Source: Cichorium intybus (Eukaryota > Streptophyta > Magnoliopsida > Asterales > Asteraceae). Taken from it: a stretch of 64,000 nt of DNA. Shown here in pieces: positions 21,905 to 35,534 of this stretch. Below the pieces are notes generated by a model. That model searched no databases. It was not told the origin of the DNA and saw only the letters and a program-made list of their open reading frames with translations. The stretch spans positions 157,079,907-157,143,906 of the forward strand of contig CM042010.1 of the NCBI GenBank assembly GCA_023525715.1, read 5' to 3'. Made by a program: the position numbers and the translations under genes. Position 1 is the stretch's first letter. Every line of letters begins with the position of its first letter.

Positions 21905-22731
21905 AAGATATGAAATGCACCCACCAAACCCACCCCACCCTACCCCTCCCCCCACAAAAAGAATTAATTTTTTGCCACCCACTCCCGCTCCACCTCACCC
22001 ACCCTACCCTACCCTCCCCCTTCGCCCATAAAAAAATTAATTTTTTCCACCAATTTTTTACCACCCACTCCCGCTCCATCCAACCCACCCCCACCTCCCC
22101 TACCCTAACCTACCCTACCCCCTCCCCCGCCCAAAAAAAAAATTACCACCAATTTTTTTACTACCCGCTCCACCAGCTCCCACCCACCCCACCCTAGCCT
22201 ACCCTCCCCTCCCCCTCCCCGGCCCACCAAAAAAAAATTAAATTTTTTTACCACCTACTCCCGCTCCACCCCACCCACCCCTATACTACCACCCACTCCC
22301 GTTCCACCCCATCCACCCACCACACCCTACCCTACCCCCACCCTTCGCCCACCAAAAAACAATTTACCAGCAATTTTTTTACCACCAACCCCTACCCAAC
22401 CCCCCTCCCGCCTACCAAAAAAAATTTTACCATAAATTTTTTTTTACCATCCACTGCCGCTCCACCCCATCCCACTATTCACATGTGAATGATAGGTTTT
22501 AATCACATGTGAATAATAATGTTTAATCACATGTAAATAGCTTAATTATATGTAAATAGCTTAATCATTTGTGAATAACAATGTTTAATTGCATGTGATT
22601 AAATACATAAGATAGAAAAATTATTTAAAAATAAAAACTTTGTTATGTACATATTTACATATGAATAACAGGTTATAATCACATGTAAATAACTTAATTT
22701 TATGTGAATAACAAGGTTTAATCACATGTAG

Positions 22732-22865
<134 letters not shown>

Positions 22866-23428
22866 AAATTATTAAAAAAATCTATTTGAGCATATTCACA
22901 TACGAATTATGAAAATTGTTTGTTGATAATATATTTTCGTTGATTTGATAAGTTTTTTATTCAATCACATGTGATTAATCCTTGTTATTCACATATGATT
23001 AAGCTATTTACATGTGATTAAAACATGTTATTCATATGTAAATATGTATATAACGAATTTTTTATTTTTAAATAAGTTTTCTTATTATATGTATTTAATC
23101 ACATGTGATTAAACATTGTTGATCACATACAATTAAGCTATTTACATGTGATTAAAACCTGTTATTCACATGCAAATATGCACATAACGAATTTTTTATT
23201 TCTTAATAATTTATTCACATATGATTAAAACATGTTACTCACATGTAATTAGACCATGCTATTCACATGTGATTAGAACTTGTTATTTTCATGTGAATAT
23301 GCTTAAATAGAATTTGTTTTACTTTTTAATACTTTTTCTTATTATATGTATTCAATCACACGTGATTAAAACATGTTATTTATGTAAATATGTACATAAT
23401 GAATTTTTTATTTTTAAATAGTTTTTCT

Positions 23429-23553
<125 letters not shown>

Positions 23554-25065
23554 CATATGTAATTAAGCATTGTTGATCACATATGATTAAGTTATTCACA
23601 TGTGATAAATCCCTATTATTCACATGTGATTAAAACCTGTTATTCACATGTGAATATAAACATAACGAATTTTTTATTTCTTAATAATTTATTCACATTT
23701 GATTGAAACCTGTTACTTACATGTAATAAGACTATGATATTCACATGTGATCAAAACTTGTTATTCTCGTGTGAATATGCTCAATGCTCAAATAGAGTTA
23801 TTTTTTTAATTTTTTTAATAATTTTTCTTATTATATGTATTCAATCACATGTGATTAAACTTTTTATTCACATATAATTACGTTATTCACATGTAGTTAT
23901 AACATGCTATTCATATGTAAATATGTACATAACAAATTTTTTATTTTGAAATAATTTTTCCTATCATATTTATTTAATCACATGCGATTTTGCATTGTTA
24001 TTCACATATGATTAAGTTATTCACATGTAATTAAATCTTATTATCCACATGTGATTAAAACCTATCATTCACATAGGTTAGGGTGGGGTGGGATGGGTGC
24101 TAGTGGGTGGGGTGGAGCGGGAGTGGGTGGTAAAAAAAAAATTGTTGTAACTTTTTTTTGGTAGGGTGGAGATGGGGGTCGGGATGGTGGTACGTGGTAA
24201 AAAATTAATTTTTGGGTGTGCGGGAAGGGGGGTTAAGTAGGGTGGGTGGGGTGGGTGTTGCTGGGTGGGGTGGAGCGGGAGTGGGTGGTAAAAAAATTAT
24301 AAACTTTTTTGTGGTAAAAAAATCAAAATAAATTTTTTTGGTGGTCAGGATGGGGGTAGGGTAGGGGTGGGGTGGTGGGGTGGGTGCTAGTGAGTGGGGT
24401 GGAGCAGGAGTAGGTGGTAAAAAAAAGTTAAATGTTTATTGGGGCCGGGTTGGAGCAGAAGTGGGTGGTAAAAAATTGGTGGTAAAATTATTTTTTAGGT
24501 GGGGTGGGTGGGTGCTAATGGGTGCAGTGGAGCGGGAGTAGGTGGTAAAAAAAATTTGGTGGGCAAGGGGTAGGTTAGGGGTGGGGTTGGTGGAGCGGGA
24601 TTAGGTGGTAAAAAATTATTTGATTTTTGGTCAGCGGGGGGAGGGGGTAGGATATGGCGGGGTGGGGTGGAACAGGAGTGGGCGGCAAAAAAATTAAATT
24701 TTTTTTCAAGGTCGGGGTGGGGGTAGGGTAGGATAGGATGGGGCGGAATGGGTTGCGAGCTGGTGGGTGGGGTGGAGCAGAAGTGGATGGTAAAAAAATA
24801 AAAGTTTTTTTTGGTGGACGGATGGGGGGTTGGGTAGGGTGGGGTGGAGCGGTAGTGGGTGGTAAAAAAAAGTAATAATAAATTTGGTGGTAAAAAATGA
24901 ATGTTTTTTTTTTTTTGTGTGGGGGCGGTGCAAATGGGTGGGGTGGAGCGGGAGTATGTCGTAAAAAAAATAAAAAATAATGGTGGGCAGGGTGGTGGTA
25001 GGATGGGTAGAGCGAAGTGGGTGGTAAAAAATTTTTAAAAAAATTGGTGGTAAAAAAATTAAGTT

Positions 25066-26044
25066 ATTTTATTTTATAGTGTTATCTAAGGATTAATGAA
25101 TGCGTCCTAGTTTGGTAACTTTGGTTAATGTTGGTTTAGTATTTTGGTAAATGTTAATTTTTGAGTACTTCATTGTTAAGTATTGAATTTTTAAGTACTT
25201 AATTGCTAAGTACTTAACTATTAAGTACTTCATACTTTGTTACTCTAGTAGTTTGGTAATATTTTGGTTTATATATGTTGTTATTTTGGTAAATGTTAGT
25301 TTAGAGGTCATTTATTAGTATTTGGTACTTTATATTAATGGTTTAATATTTAATTGTTATGTACTTATTTGTTAAGTACTTAATACTTTGTTACTTTAGT
25401 AGTTTGGTAATATGTTGGTTTATATATTGTGATAATTTGGTAAATTGTAATTTGTTTTAACTAATAATGTACAATTTATTCACTTGAAGAATGAACTTGC
25501 GACTTTTCTTGCGGACCTAGCTTATGGCTATATGCTCACACAAATGATGCTTATGTATTCGGCACAATATGATGGAGGAAATAACAATGGTTCCGAGAAT
25601 GAGGAGGACGAAGATGATGACACAAAATAGTTTTTTGGTTTATTTTATGTTTCATGAATTTTTTCAGTTTGTCTAACCGATATTACTTTGGTTTATTTTA
25701 TGTTTCGTATATTACTGCATATCGGGATTTTTAGCAATTTTTACTGTGTTTTATAGCTGTTTTTACCTCTCTTTTAAAACAAATAGCATTAGCGGCGACA
25801 TTTGTACCTCTTACCGGTGACATTCTTTTGCAATGACACGTCATCACCGGAGACGATCCCTCCGGCGACCATAAAAAGCGACGACATTATTAGCGGCGAT
25901 ATCGATTATTAGCGGTGACTATCATTAGTGGCGACATAATTATCAGCAATAAAAGAGTAATAGCAACGTTGCATTACCGGGCGACATGTCGCCGCTAATA
26001 CTTATAGCGGCGATTTTTTCGCCGCTGATGATCTTCTTGTGGTG
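25066..26044 (+). mobile_element. probable 3' end of a CACTA (En/Spm-type) transposon
   Basis: The last bases CTTCTTGTGGTG (26033-26044) match the reverse complement of the CACTACAAGAA-type end of plant CACTA elements, with one change (CACCA for CACTA). The preceding 270 bp carry at least eight subterminal repeats of AGCGGCGA or TCGCCGCT, a hallmark of the class. A 3' coding exon lies at 25490-25630. The left end was not found in the window. The palindromic run of AAGTACTTAA-type words at 25160-25390 may also belong to it. The start given is only where foldback-type sequence stops. Confidence 0.55.
25490..25630 (+). pseudogene. transposon-type 3' exon, protein of unknown function
   Basis: 46 codons ending in TAG encode NELATFLADLAYGYMLTQMM and a tail of Gly, Asn, Glu and Asp (SENEEDEDDDTK). 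The acidic tail and the place just before the CACTA terminus suggest the last exon of an element-encoded protein. I do not recognise a domain, and the upstream exons are not seen. Confidence 0.4.
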
Positions 26045-26438
26045 GACTAACTTAGAAACCAATACACATGAAGCGCACTACCGAAAACAATTTAACTGTA
26101 TAACCCACAAGTTAAAATATCGTATCACAAGAAAAATAATTGGCCAGTATATATCGAAAACAATCGACTGTTCATGAAAATGATATGTGTATGTATATAT
26201 AAGGCTTTCTGTTAACAATCGTAAGTCTACAGATAGGAGCCTCTTCCCTTATTGGCCAGTATGGGAACTCTACGTATCTTTCATAACTTTTGAGACCACT
26301 TTAAGTTATTAGTTTTTATCCATAAAAGCTCACTGCACATCTAGGGACTAAGATTGTAGTAGATCTCTTAGAATACCCTTAATAAAAACTCACATCCACC
26401 ACAAGATTTAGTAGCTTGAAAACATTTATAACAACATC
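26045..26438. other. KCS upstream region
   Basis: 394 bp between the CACTA terminus and the KCS start codon. It holds a TATA candidate (26194) and no other feature. Confidence 0.5.
26194..26202 (+). promoter_or_regulatory. possible TATA box of the KCS gene
   Basis: TATATATAA about 240 bp before the ATG; plausible, but the transcription start is unknown and the CACTA-like terminus ends only 150 bp upstream. Confidence 0.35.
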
Positions 26439-26999
26439 ATGTTCATCATCAACCTCAACTTGAAAGAAATTATGTTATTAGCCCTACTGATCATGTGTCT
26501 TCTTCTCTTATTATTTTTCACGACCAAAAAAACTTCATGCAAAGTTTACTTACTAGATTTCGCATGTTACAAACCTCCAGTTTCTCAGAAGACCCCGAGA
26601 GAGTTTCTTATGAATAAAGCAAGAGACGCGAGATTGATCTCAGAAGGGACGTTGGATTTCATGAAAAAAATACTGGAAAGATCCGGGCTGGGTGACTCCA
26701 CTTATTTGGCTGAGGCCTTTTTTAGGGAAAGGTATGCACCGTCTTCAAAAGATTCGAGAAAGGAAGTCGAGATGGCCTTTTTTGGATCAATAGACAAGCT
26801 TCTTGCCAAAACAGGTGTGAGATGTGAAGATATTGGGATCCTAATTGTGAATTGTTGTATCTATAATACAATGCCATCTCTTTCTAGCATAATAGTTAAC
26901 CGGTACAAGCTTAGAGACGATGTTGTTAGCTACAATCTTGTTGGGATGGGATGCAGCGCAGGACTTCTGGCAATAGGGCTTGCTAAACAGCTCCTCCAG
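26439..26999 (+). CDS. 3-ketoacyl-CoA synthase (KCS), exon 1 of 2
   Basis: Encodes residues 1-187 of a 455-residue type III condensing enzyme of very-long-chain fatty acid elongation at the endoplasmic reticulum (acyl-CoA plus malonyl-CoA to 3-ketoacyl-CoA, for waxes, sphingolipids or seed oils). Visible: a membrane segment at about 12-27, the family signature VYLLDFACYKPP, NYxL-type start of the synthase domain, and YNLVGMGCSAG with the active-site Cys at 172. The exon ends CTCCAG/GTTATT at a codon boundary. Compared with FAE1 (catalytic C223, H391, N424) the residues from the active-site Cys to the end match in spacing, but the N-terminus is 51 residues shorter, so one of the two usual membrane helices is missing. 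Confidence 0.9.
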
Positions 27000-27487
27000 G
27001 TTATTTGGCAACATTATCTCTTATCTCTAAATTTAATTACATATTTGCTATTTGCTATTGGTTGTAATTATATGCATATCTAACCCAACCCCGTTCCAAT
27101 TTTTTCCTGCTAGGTATTTGCTTGAATGGATCGGTCAGATCAAATGAATAAAATTTAAGATCAAAAAAGTTCAAACTAAATTAAAATATGATGCGAAATA
27201 ACAAAAGTATAATTTAACTGGATACTTTTTACAATTCGATTTTCAAGAATTTGAATATTCCACAAATCTACATCTTTAACATTAAATACAAACTATTCAA
27301 TCCAAATCATCTTAGTCAACTGTACTAAAAGAGATAAAAGCAAATAATTTAATTGTGAGTTAAAATTTATTAAAAAGTGATCTAAAAAATATTGAGTTTG
27401 ACAGAAATAACTGTGGCCTATGAATGATAATTGAGATTACGGAATATGAAAGTTAGAAACAATTTTTTTAATATATCAAATCTTTTA

Positions 27488-27491
<4 letters not shown>

Positions 27492-27553
<62 letters not shown>
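27492..27553. repeat. (TA)n array in KCS intron
   Basis: About 31 TA units. Confidence 0.95.
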
Positions 27554-27556
<3 letters not shown>

Positions 27557-27658
27557 GTTGTATCATTTAAATAAATTAAATCAACAATTGTCTTATGAAA
27601 TTAAATTTACTATTATTTTTATTTGTATTTTTACTTTTGACTATTACACCAACCCCCT

Positions 27659-27681
27659 CCCCCCCCCCCCCCCCCCCCCCC
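27659..27681. repeat. homopolymer run of 23 C
   Basis: Uninterrupted C tract (written as C23), preceded by AACCCCCT; length should be treated as uncertain in any assembly. Confidence 0.85.
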
Positions 27682-27788
27682 TCCCCTTGGTGTAGAAAGG
27701 GGAAATGAAGGTCTCATGTGGTCAAATGTCACCACATTCTTTTTTCCTTTTTAGTTTTAATAAATTGTTATTAAATTATATGTATGTG

Positions 27789-27789
<1 letters not shown>

Positions 27790-27843
<54 letters not shown>
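27790..27843. repeat. (TA)n array, left border of element F
   Basis: About 27 TA units abutting the left TIR of element F. Confidence 0.95.
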
Positions 27844-28386
<543 letters not shown>

Positions 28387-29141
28387 AATCTATATTAAAA
28401 AATCTAAAAAGAATGAGTGGTCGTAAGGGTTGACGATTTTCTAAGTTTAAACAAGTGAAGATAGAGTTATGTAACACTTAAGAGGCTCGAGGAGTGAGGA
28501 AGTCTAGGAAGATTACAACCTAGAGTCTTATTACTTATTTCACCTTTTCTAGTTTGATCTTCTTGTCTTTTTATTGTTTTTTGTATGTTTTAATTTTTGT
28601 GTCTATTATTATTATTGTTGTCGTTGTTATTTTTTCATTATTATTATTATATTTTAATATATTTATTATTGTCATTATTAGATCTAGTTATATAATAGTT
28701 AATTCTAAAGATGTTACTTTGAGTGTGATTATTTAATATAAAAAATCTAGATTTTAAAAAAAAATATTTATAAAAAATAGATTAAAAAACTAACTATAAA
28801 AATTAGTATGTTAGAGTGCTTTTATTTTAATCTCAAAGTTGTTATTTCCTAAAAAACCTTTGGCAGGTTACAATATTTTTTTAACAAATTCAACATATGA
28901 TTGGTTAAATCAGATGAAGATTCTTTTAGTGGCTAATCCAATAAACATTCAAACTATACTGGTTTTGATAAAATTTGGCCATAAAAATAAAAATCATGTA
29001 TACCTCTAAGAAAATATATAAATAAAGTTTATATATAAACATAAATAGCATAATTGAAAATCTGATTGTATTTCATATAGTATCAAAGAGAAGAATAAAG
29101 TAATAATATAAATATTATAACATTGAAATTAAAATACTTAG

Positions 29142-29196
<55 letters not shown>
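29142..29196. repeat. (TAA)n microsatellite
   Basis: About 18 TAA units inside the KCS intron. Confidence 0.93.
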
Positions 29197-29198
<2 letters not shown>

Positions 29199-29764
29199 GA
29201 TAAGACAACAAAAGATAAAACAAACAAAAAAACTATAAAAGACAGCTATAAAATTGGTTGTGCAACAAGCAACTAATGATGCCTATAAAATTACCATTTT
29301 TATTTGATCCATCTATTGGAATATTATTTAAATAAAGAACCCTAATAAAATAATAAATGATTATATATAATGAGTTAGTGTTAAATGTGAATTGTAAATA
29401 TAATGTGATTATATAACCAATTTATGTCAATTAGATTAAAAACATTGAATGGTTAAGATAGATGATGGACTGATGGTAATTAATTGGAAGAAAATAATTG
29501 TTTTCAATTTTAAACAACAATAAGGGTAAATTAGACAATTTGTTAACCATTACATTATGGAAAATAAGTATGTTAAGGGATATATATGGTATCCCAATCA
29601 TCTCTCTACTTTGTTTGAATTTTAGGCAGATTTTTTGATCCACGTTGTTTAAAGCTTTATTTATATCATTCCTATGAGAATGATCACGATTTAACGTCAT
29701 TCTTTGTATTATTTCGGTATATAGGTTAAAATACTAGGATGCAGGTTCAATCAACATTTTTGAA

Positions 29765-30115
29765 AGAAATGTGCTTGAAGAATAAGAGACATTCATTAAG
29801 AATAAAAAACAATCTTGAAATAAACATTCTTTAAGAATAAAAAATAAGAAACATTATTGAAGAATAAAAAATATTCTTGAAATTGTAACATTTTATGAGA
29901 ATGGAAGAAATTAGATACATTATGTAATAATACAAGAAATAAGATGATCTTGAAGAATAACACACATTTGTGAAATAAATCTAAGGCATCCGTCATAGAA
30001 TGTAAGAAATAAGATACATTATGTATGAATGGAAGAAATAAGAATATATTAAAGAATAACAAACATTTCTAAAATAAATATGAGACATTATTGAAGAATA
30101 TGAAACATTCTTGAA
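29765..30115. repeat. degenerate GAAGAATAA / AAACATTCTTGAA repeat field
   Basis: Roughly ten imperfect copies of 25-40 bp with GAAGAATAA, AAGAAATAAGA and ACATT words in the KCS intron. Possibly an old tandem array. Confidence 0.6.
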
Positions 30116-30444
30116 TAAAGTAATAAAGTACTAGGAAAAGGTGAACATGGTGGCCGATAGTAAAAACAAGTGTATGGGAAGGATGAGAAGGTGGGAGGAG
30201 GGCATGTCAATGATGGATGCAGAGGAAGTTGGTCGAGAGAGAAGGAGACAAAAAGAGGTGCGGAGATGGTTGTGGTAGAGTTCTAGCAATGTCAGAGAGG
30301 TGTTGGCGGTGTATTTTTCTTGCGTCTGATCAATGGTGGAGGTGGAATGGTAAATGCGTTAGCACTATGGTAGCGGCGACAGAAACATTTCTGAAACATT
30401 TTTATTAACTTTGATAATTATTTATTAGATATGTATATCTTTAA

Positions 30445-30594
<150 letters not shown>

Positions 30595-30811
30595 CGTATT
30601 AGTGGTTGTTTTATATTTTTGACAATTGATGAAAAACTAAATTTGAGTTATAGTGAATGTGGATGATAGAAAAAGAAATATATGTTTATAATGAATAATG
30701 ATAATGTGTCATGAGGTATACATTAAATAATAAATACTTTGATAGTATCAAGCAACCACAGCTTTTATAACATTACAGCTGAGAAAATTAACGAGCTGCT
30801 AATTTTTACAG

Positions 30812-31618
30812 GTGCACCAAAACACATATGCTTTGATAGTCAGTACAGAGAGCATTACTGAAAACTGCTACATCGGAGAAGATCATTCCAAGTTCATCAT
30901 CAACTGCCTGTTTCGCGTCGGTGGTGCCGCCATACTCCTCTCCAACCGTGCCTCCGACCACCATAATTCCAAATACCAACTTCTTCACACTGTACATAAC
31001 AATACATCAAGATCGGATCGCTCCTATAGCTGCATACATCAGGAAGAAGACAATGTCGGGACAGTCGGCGTTACCATAACTAAAGACCTTTTAGTCGCCG
31101 CCATAGCCACCATAGAAGCAAACCTAACCGCTTTAGGTTACATAATTCTTCCGGTATCAGAGAAACTCCATTACATAGTAAACTACTTCGTAAGAAACCT
31201 CCTTTATAGATACAAAATCCATCCTTACATACCTAATTACAGTAAGGCATTTGATCACTTCCTCCCTCACGTCGGCGGTAGGCCGGTGCTCGATGCACTC
31301 CAGAAAACTCTAGGGTTTTCCGACACCGACATGGAAGCTTCACGAATGACACTATATAGGTACGGAAATACCTCCAGCAGCTCGATATGGTATGCGTTGG
31401 CATACGTGGAGGCACAGGGCCGAGTTAAAAAGGGTGATCGGGTTTGGCAGATGGCATTCGGGTCGGGTTTCAAGTGTAGTAGTGTGATTTGGCGTGCAAT
31501 GAAGAGCATTGATCATGATGACAATAATCCATGGACGGACGAGATTTCTGGATTTCCAGTGACTTTGGAGAAATGTGAACCAATGCCGGTGTTTTTTGAA
31601 CCTGCCAATAAAAAGTAA
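30812..31618 (+). CDS. 3-ketoacyl-CoA synthase (KCS), exon 2 of 2
   Basis: Begins right after TTTTTACAG with VHQNTYALIVSTE and continues exon 1 in frame for 268 residues to TAA. It carries the remaining catalytic residues: His 340 in LPHVGGRP and Asn 373 in RYGNTSSSSIWY. Also seen are RVGGAAILLSNR, KPYIPNY-like HPYIPNYSKAF, GDRVWQMAFGSGFKCSS and a C-terminal tail the same length as in FAE1. The gaps between C172, H340 and N373 (168 and 33) equal those of FAE1, so the core is intact and probably active. What chain length it makes cannot be read from the sequence. No stop or frameshift occurs. Confidence 0.9.
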   Translation: MHQNTYALIVSTESITENCYIGEDHSKFIINCLFRVGGAAILLSNRASDHHNSKYQLLHTVHNNTSRSDRSYSCIHQEEDNVGTVGVTITKDLLVAAIATIEANLTALGYIILPVSEKLHYIVNYFVRNLLYRYKIHPYIPNYSKAFDHFLPHVGGRPVLDALQKTLGFSDTDMEASRMTLYRYGNTSSSSIWYALAYVEAQGRVKKGDRVWQMAFGSGFKCSSVIWRAMKSIDHDDNNPWTDEISGFPVTLEKCEPMPVFFEPANKK

Positions 31619-34600
31619 TTAAGGTTCTATTTTAATCACTTAAATAACTCTTTATTACCGTTGAATTAAAGCTTACGCATCAGTAATAACTCATTTCTTT
31701 GTAATGGAAATTATTTCTCAATTTGAATACGAAGAATGTTTCGATCTTTGGTTTACAAATATGGTGCTAGGATGTATGATACAAGTGGTTATCATGACTA
31801 AAAAATGTTAATATAGTTTTCATTGTTTTGATAAAAGTTAAACAATGAACTCTATACAAACCATATTTCTCACATGGTCTAGAAAATTATTGTAATATAT
31901 ATTGAGATTTAATGGTATCAAATTTCATTGGCTGATGTTTGCCGGTAGCGGGTGGGGAAGGAGGAGAAAGTCTAAAAACTTTTGGATATCAACCTAGTAT
32001 GGCGCATGAAATGAAGAAAATTAGTAAAAACTCTAAAAAAATTTCAGTAACGGCCCTTGGGTGTGTCGGTGGTTTGGTTGTATGCGACTTCTGATTGAAA
32101 ATTTTTAATGTTTTATTACTAAAAAATCAAAAGAAAAAAATAATATATTAATTAAAGTATAGTTGCATGCTACCACTCTTATTTATATTTTAATAACAAT
32201 AAAAATTAGGTTTATTAAATATACTAACAATATAAACTAGAATTTAGATGTCTACTAAAAGTCCAAAGCTCAACTCAAATTAAGTATACAAAAACAAAAA
32301 AGAATATTAACATTATGTCTTTACGTTTCAGTGTTTCACGGTCACGATTTTTGTGGTAGCATCAAGACTCAAGAAGAATCACAACTGCATATACTACTAC
32401 TCTTGCACTTCACATTCAGTTGAGTTAACAATTGTAATAAAAGTAATTTGGATAGTGAATGCATGTAGTTGAACAAATAATACAAACAAGTACATATAAT
32501 ATTCAAATTTGATTGACATAATATGTGAATTTGTGTTATAGTTAATAGAAACGTTTGTCAAGATGCCTTAATTGCGTTAAATTTATTACTATTATACATT
32601 GTTAAATTATTAACATTGATTTCTTATTAACAAATTTATTGCCAAACAAGTTCCAGAATGTCATCATAATGAAGAATCATTTCAAGTTGAGAAAAATGCA
32701 TTCAAATATAATACTATAACTTTTGATAACATTCAATCTAATAAATGAGGAACATAGAGAAGGGATAACATTGTATGTTGATGAAGTTGTAGAAGAACTA
32801 GAGAACAAGAAGTTGAATTATGAGCACCAAAATATGCAATGTGACGATGAAAACATAACCAACTTAAATGGTAATGGTGATGACAAAGAAGATATCCCGA
32901 TAAACATCTATGGTCCTAGAAATTGGATACCATTGATACTAAATGGAAAGATCTACCAAATCGAGAGAGAGAGAGAGAGAGAGAGAGGCTTACTATGATA
33001 TAAAATATCAACTTTAAAAGAAGACATTTTGATGAGAGTGACGTTGAGTCATCATAACTAGTACATAAAGTTTCACCTTAAGACTCATTCATGATTTAGT
33101 ATTTTGTGTACAAAGTTAATCAATTTGTTGGTTATTTGGAGTGAATGTATGAGCAATACAAGTAGTATGTAGACATTTTTGGTTTCTTATTCACAAAGGG
33201 CTTTTGTTGTAATGAGCTAGATTCAAGGTATAAACTTATTTCTCACTCTTTGTTTGGTCGAATTCCTTCTAGTTATGAGAATCTCAATAACCCTAAAATC
33301 TAGGGTTTAAACAAGATGATGACATTGTTGTTGGATAAATACTTTTTGATCATGTTTAATCTTATCTCTATGTTGATGTTGGTTGATGAGATAGATTAGG
33401 ATTAGTTGAAGGTGTAAGTATCTTATGTATAACACAATGATTTCAAGAGAAATTGTGAGATATGGAACTTGAAAGCATGTTAAAAGTGATTAACATGATA
33501 TTAGTTTAAATGGTACTAGTTATAAACTATATGGGAAGCTAGTATGTAAATTGATGTATGTAATTAAGTAAATCATGATAAATAGAATACTTGTAACATG
33601 TAATGGAGTGTATAATTAATAGCATCATACTATTAAAATGGAAATCATGGGTTAACATCATATGAATGTTATGACTTGCAATAGGACAATATTGAGACAT
33701 GAAGGATGATTCATAAGGATGTATGAATCGTATAATATGGACATGGAATATGTATATTATGTTACATATTTAATGAAACATAATGAAGATGTTTAAATGT
33801 ATACATATATGTTGTGAAGGGCAAAGGAACCTAGAAGAAGTTAAAGCGGTTAAGGATTGTAGTTAGCCATCCTAACTACCTAAGGTACGTATAGATGGAT
33901 TTTTCCCATACATGGGATATAAGGTAATAGTCTTTTGATTAAATGTTTATGTTTGTGATATTTGAAATGTAATTCAAATGTGTTATATGTTTACTTCTTT
34001 TAACTATTTTAAAAGTATGGAGTTTCATTGTTTGCTATATTTAACAAACTTGAATTCAACATCTAAATCTATAACAATTTTCATAACAATTTTCATGGTT
34101 GATCACTGATCGACCTAACAAGCAAAACCCATTGCTTTGCCATGTCATAAGGTATTTTTCGGTCATCTAGGAATCGTTTTGCCATGTCATAGTATTTTTA
34201 TACTTTTCATTTTAACAACGATACTTCTCAGCCACCTAATTGTTTAAGGGATCAAAATTTAGCTCCAAATCCTTGTATTAATAACTATATAAAACAATGG
34301 TGGATCAAAACAATAATATTCTACTACATCAAGTAATCATATTGAAATTGTTTCCAATAAAAATCCAATATTCCAAATTTTATGAAACTTACCCTAATCT
34401 TATGAATCGTAGTTATCCGACTAAATTTTCCTTAATATGGGCCAGATTCTGGATTTTCGGAACAAACGGGTTTGTTGTACACCTCTACTCTCTAACTCGA
34501 GTCAACTCTACTAGACCGACTCATCTTGAATGATACAGGTATTTGGGTTACACCATTAAATTATAATGTGATACTTAATAATCTTACTAGACATACACCA

Positions 34601-34972
34601 ATCCATCCTTGTTAGATGTTGATGGAAGCTTATAAAAAAATTGAATGGTTATACGCTTAAATTTGATTCGTGAATATTTCAAGCCCGCATATAAAACTCA
34701 ACAAAGTTCCATTCGGCTTTACTAACTTTTTAAGTGTTGGTTGAGATTGAAGGGGTGACTTTTGGTCAATAAATAAAGAGGGAGGGGAAATTTTGAAATT
34801 CAATTTTTCTATCGCAAAAGATTTAATAGCCGTCAATTCGCGTAGATCTCAAAAACTCCGAGAGCCAAAAACCAAGCAAAAGCCATTGAGCTTAACATCC
34901 CATCCTCACGGCACACCACTAGTCGCTTTGTTAACTTGTACATACGCATTAGATGTTGTACAGTCTCCCTGG
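31619..34972. other. intergenic DNA between KCS and H2A.Z
   Basis: AT-rich DNA with one probable hAT-type relic (32723-32960) and a short (GA)n at 32964-32986. Nothing else is supported. KCS transcription probably ends within the first few hundred bases, but no convincing polyadenylation site was singled out. Confidence 0.5.
32723..32960 (+). pseudogene. possible relic of a TTF-type zinc-finger (hAT transposon-like) protein
   Basis: An open stretch contains a run of Glu, Asp and Asn and then DIPINIYGPRNWIPLILNGK. The PxIYxPxNW word is typical of the start of the TTF-type zinc-finger proteins derived from plant hAT transposases. The frame then runs into a (GA)n tract (encoding RERERE) and stops at once. 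No zinc-binding Cys/His or DDE residues follow. Weak, based on one motif. Confidence 0.35.
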
Positions 34973-34980
34973 ATATATAA
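34973..34980 (+). promoter_or_regulatory. probable TATA box of the H2A.Z gene
   Basis: ATATATAA, about 60-100 bp before the inferred leader exon and 115 bp before the leader intron donor. Confidence 0.45.
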
Positions 34981-35086
34981 CTTCTCGGTTTGGAATAGTA
35001 GAGTACGAATAAAAGTACTATAGACTATAGAGAAGTTATCTTCTTCTGCTCGGGCTGTTCCTATTCCAGTCTTTGTATATTTTCAG

Positions 35087-35526
35087 GTAAAATTTTCTCT
35101 CCTTTCTCTCGCTATTTCTGTTTCATTCATTTGAAGGAATGAAGCTATAATTTGTAGTAAATTTATCATTTATCCTCTTTTAGTTCAAGAATTCAACACA
35201 AAATAAGACTTCAATTGAGTATTATGTTGTTTAGGGTTTATGCGTATTTTCTTTACAATTTATGTATCTTCGCGGCTTAGACGTGATTTTACCTCGTGTT
35301 TTCAGTTAATTAGAAATAGTTTCACTACGATAGTTAATTTAGGGTTTTCAGAGCTGCTTACCCTAGTTAGATCTGTTCATATAAGCAGATCCGTTGACTG
35401 TTCCGATCCCTGATTTCAGCCTGATATGGCCTCACTTGTTCGAAGATAACTTATATCATGGTACACTTGTAGATTATCTGTAATGACTTTTAAAGATGGT
35501 TCGATCTCCTTAAACTGTGTTTGCAG
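35087..35526 (+). other. probable intron in the H2A.Z 5' leader
   Basis: Donor TTTCAG/GTAAAATTTTC and acceptor TTTGCAG/GAGCATAAATGG lie eight bases before the ATG. The interval is T-rich and has the pyrimidine-rich start common to plant leader introns. It is inferred from splice sites only. Confidence 0.55.
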
Positions 35527-35534
35527 GAGCATAA

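Noticed and set aside
21750..22197. Pro/His/Thr-rich open frames
   Set aside because: By-products of the C-rich arm repeats of the foldback element.
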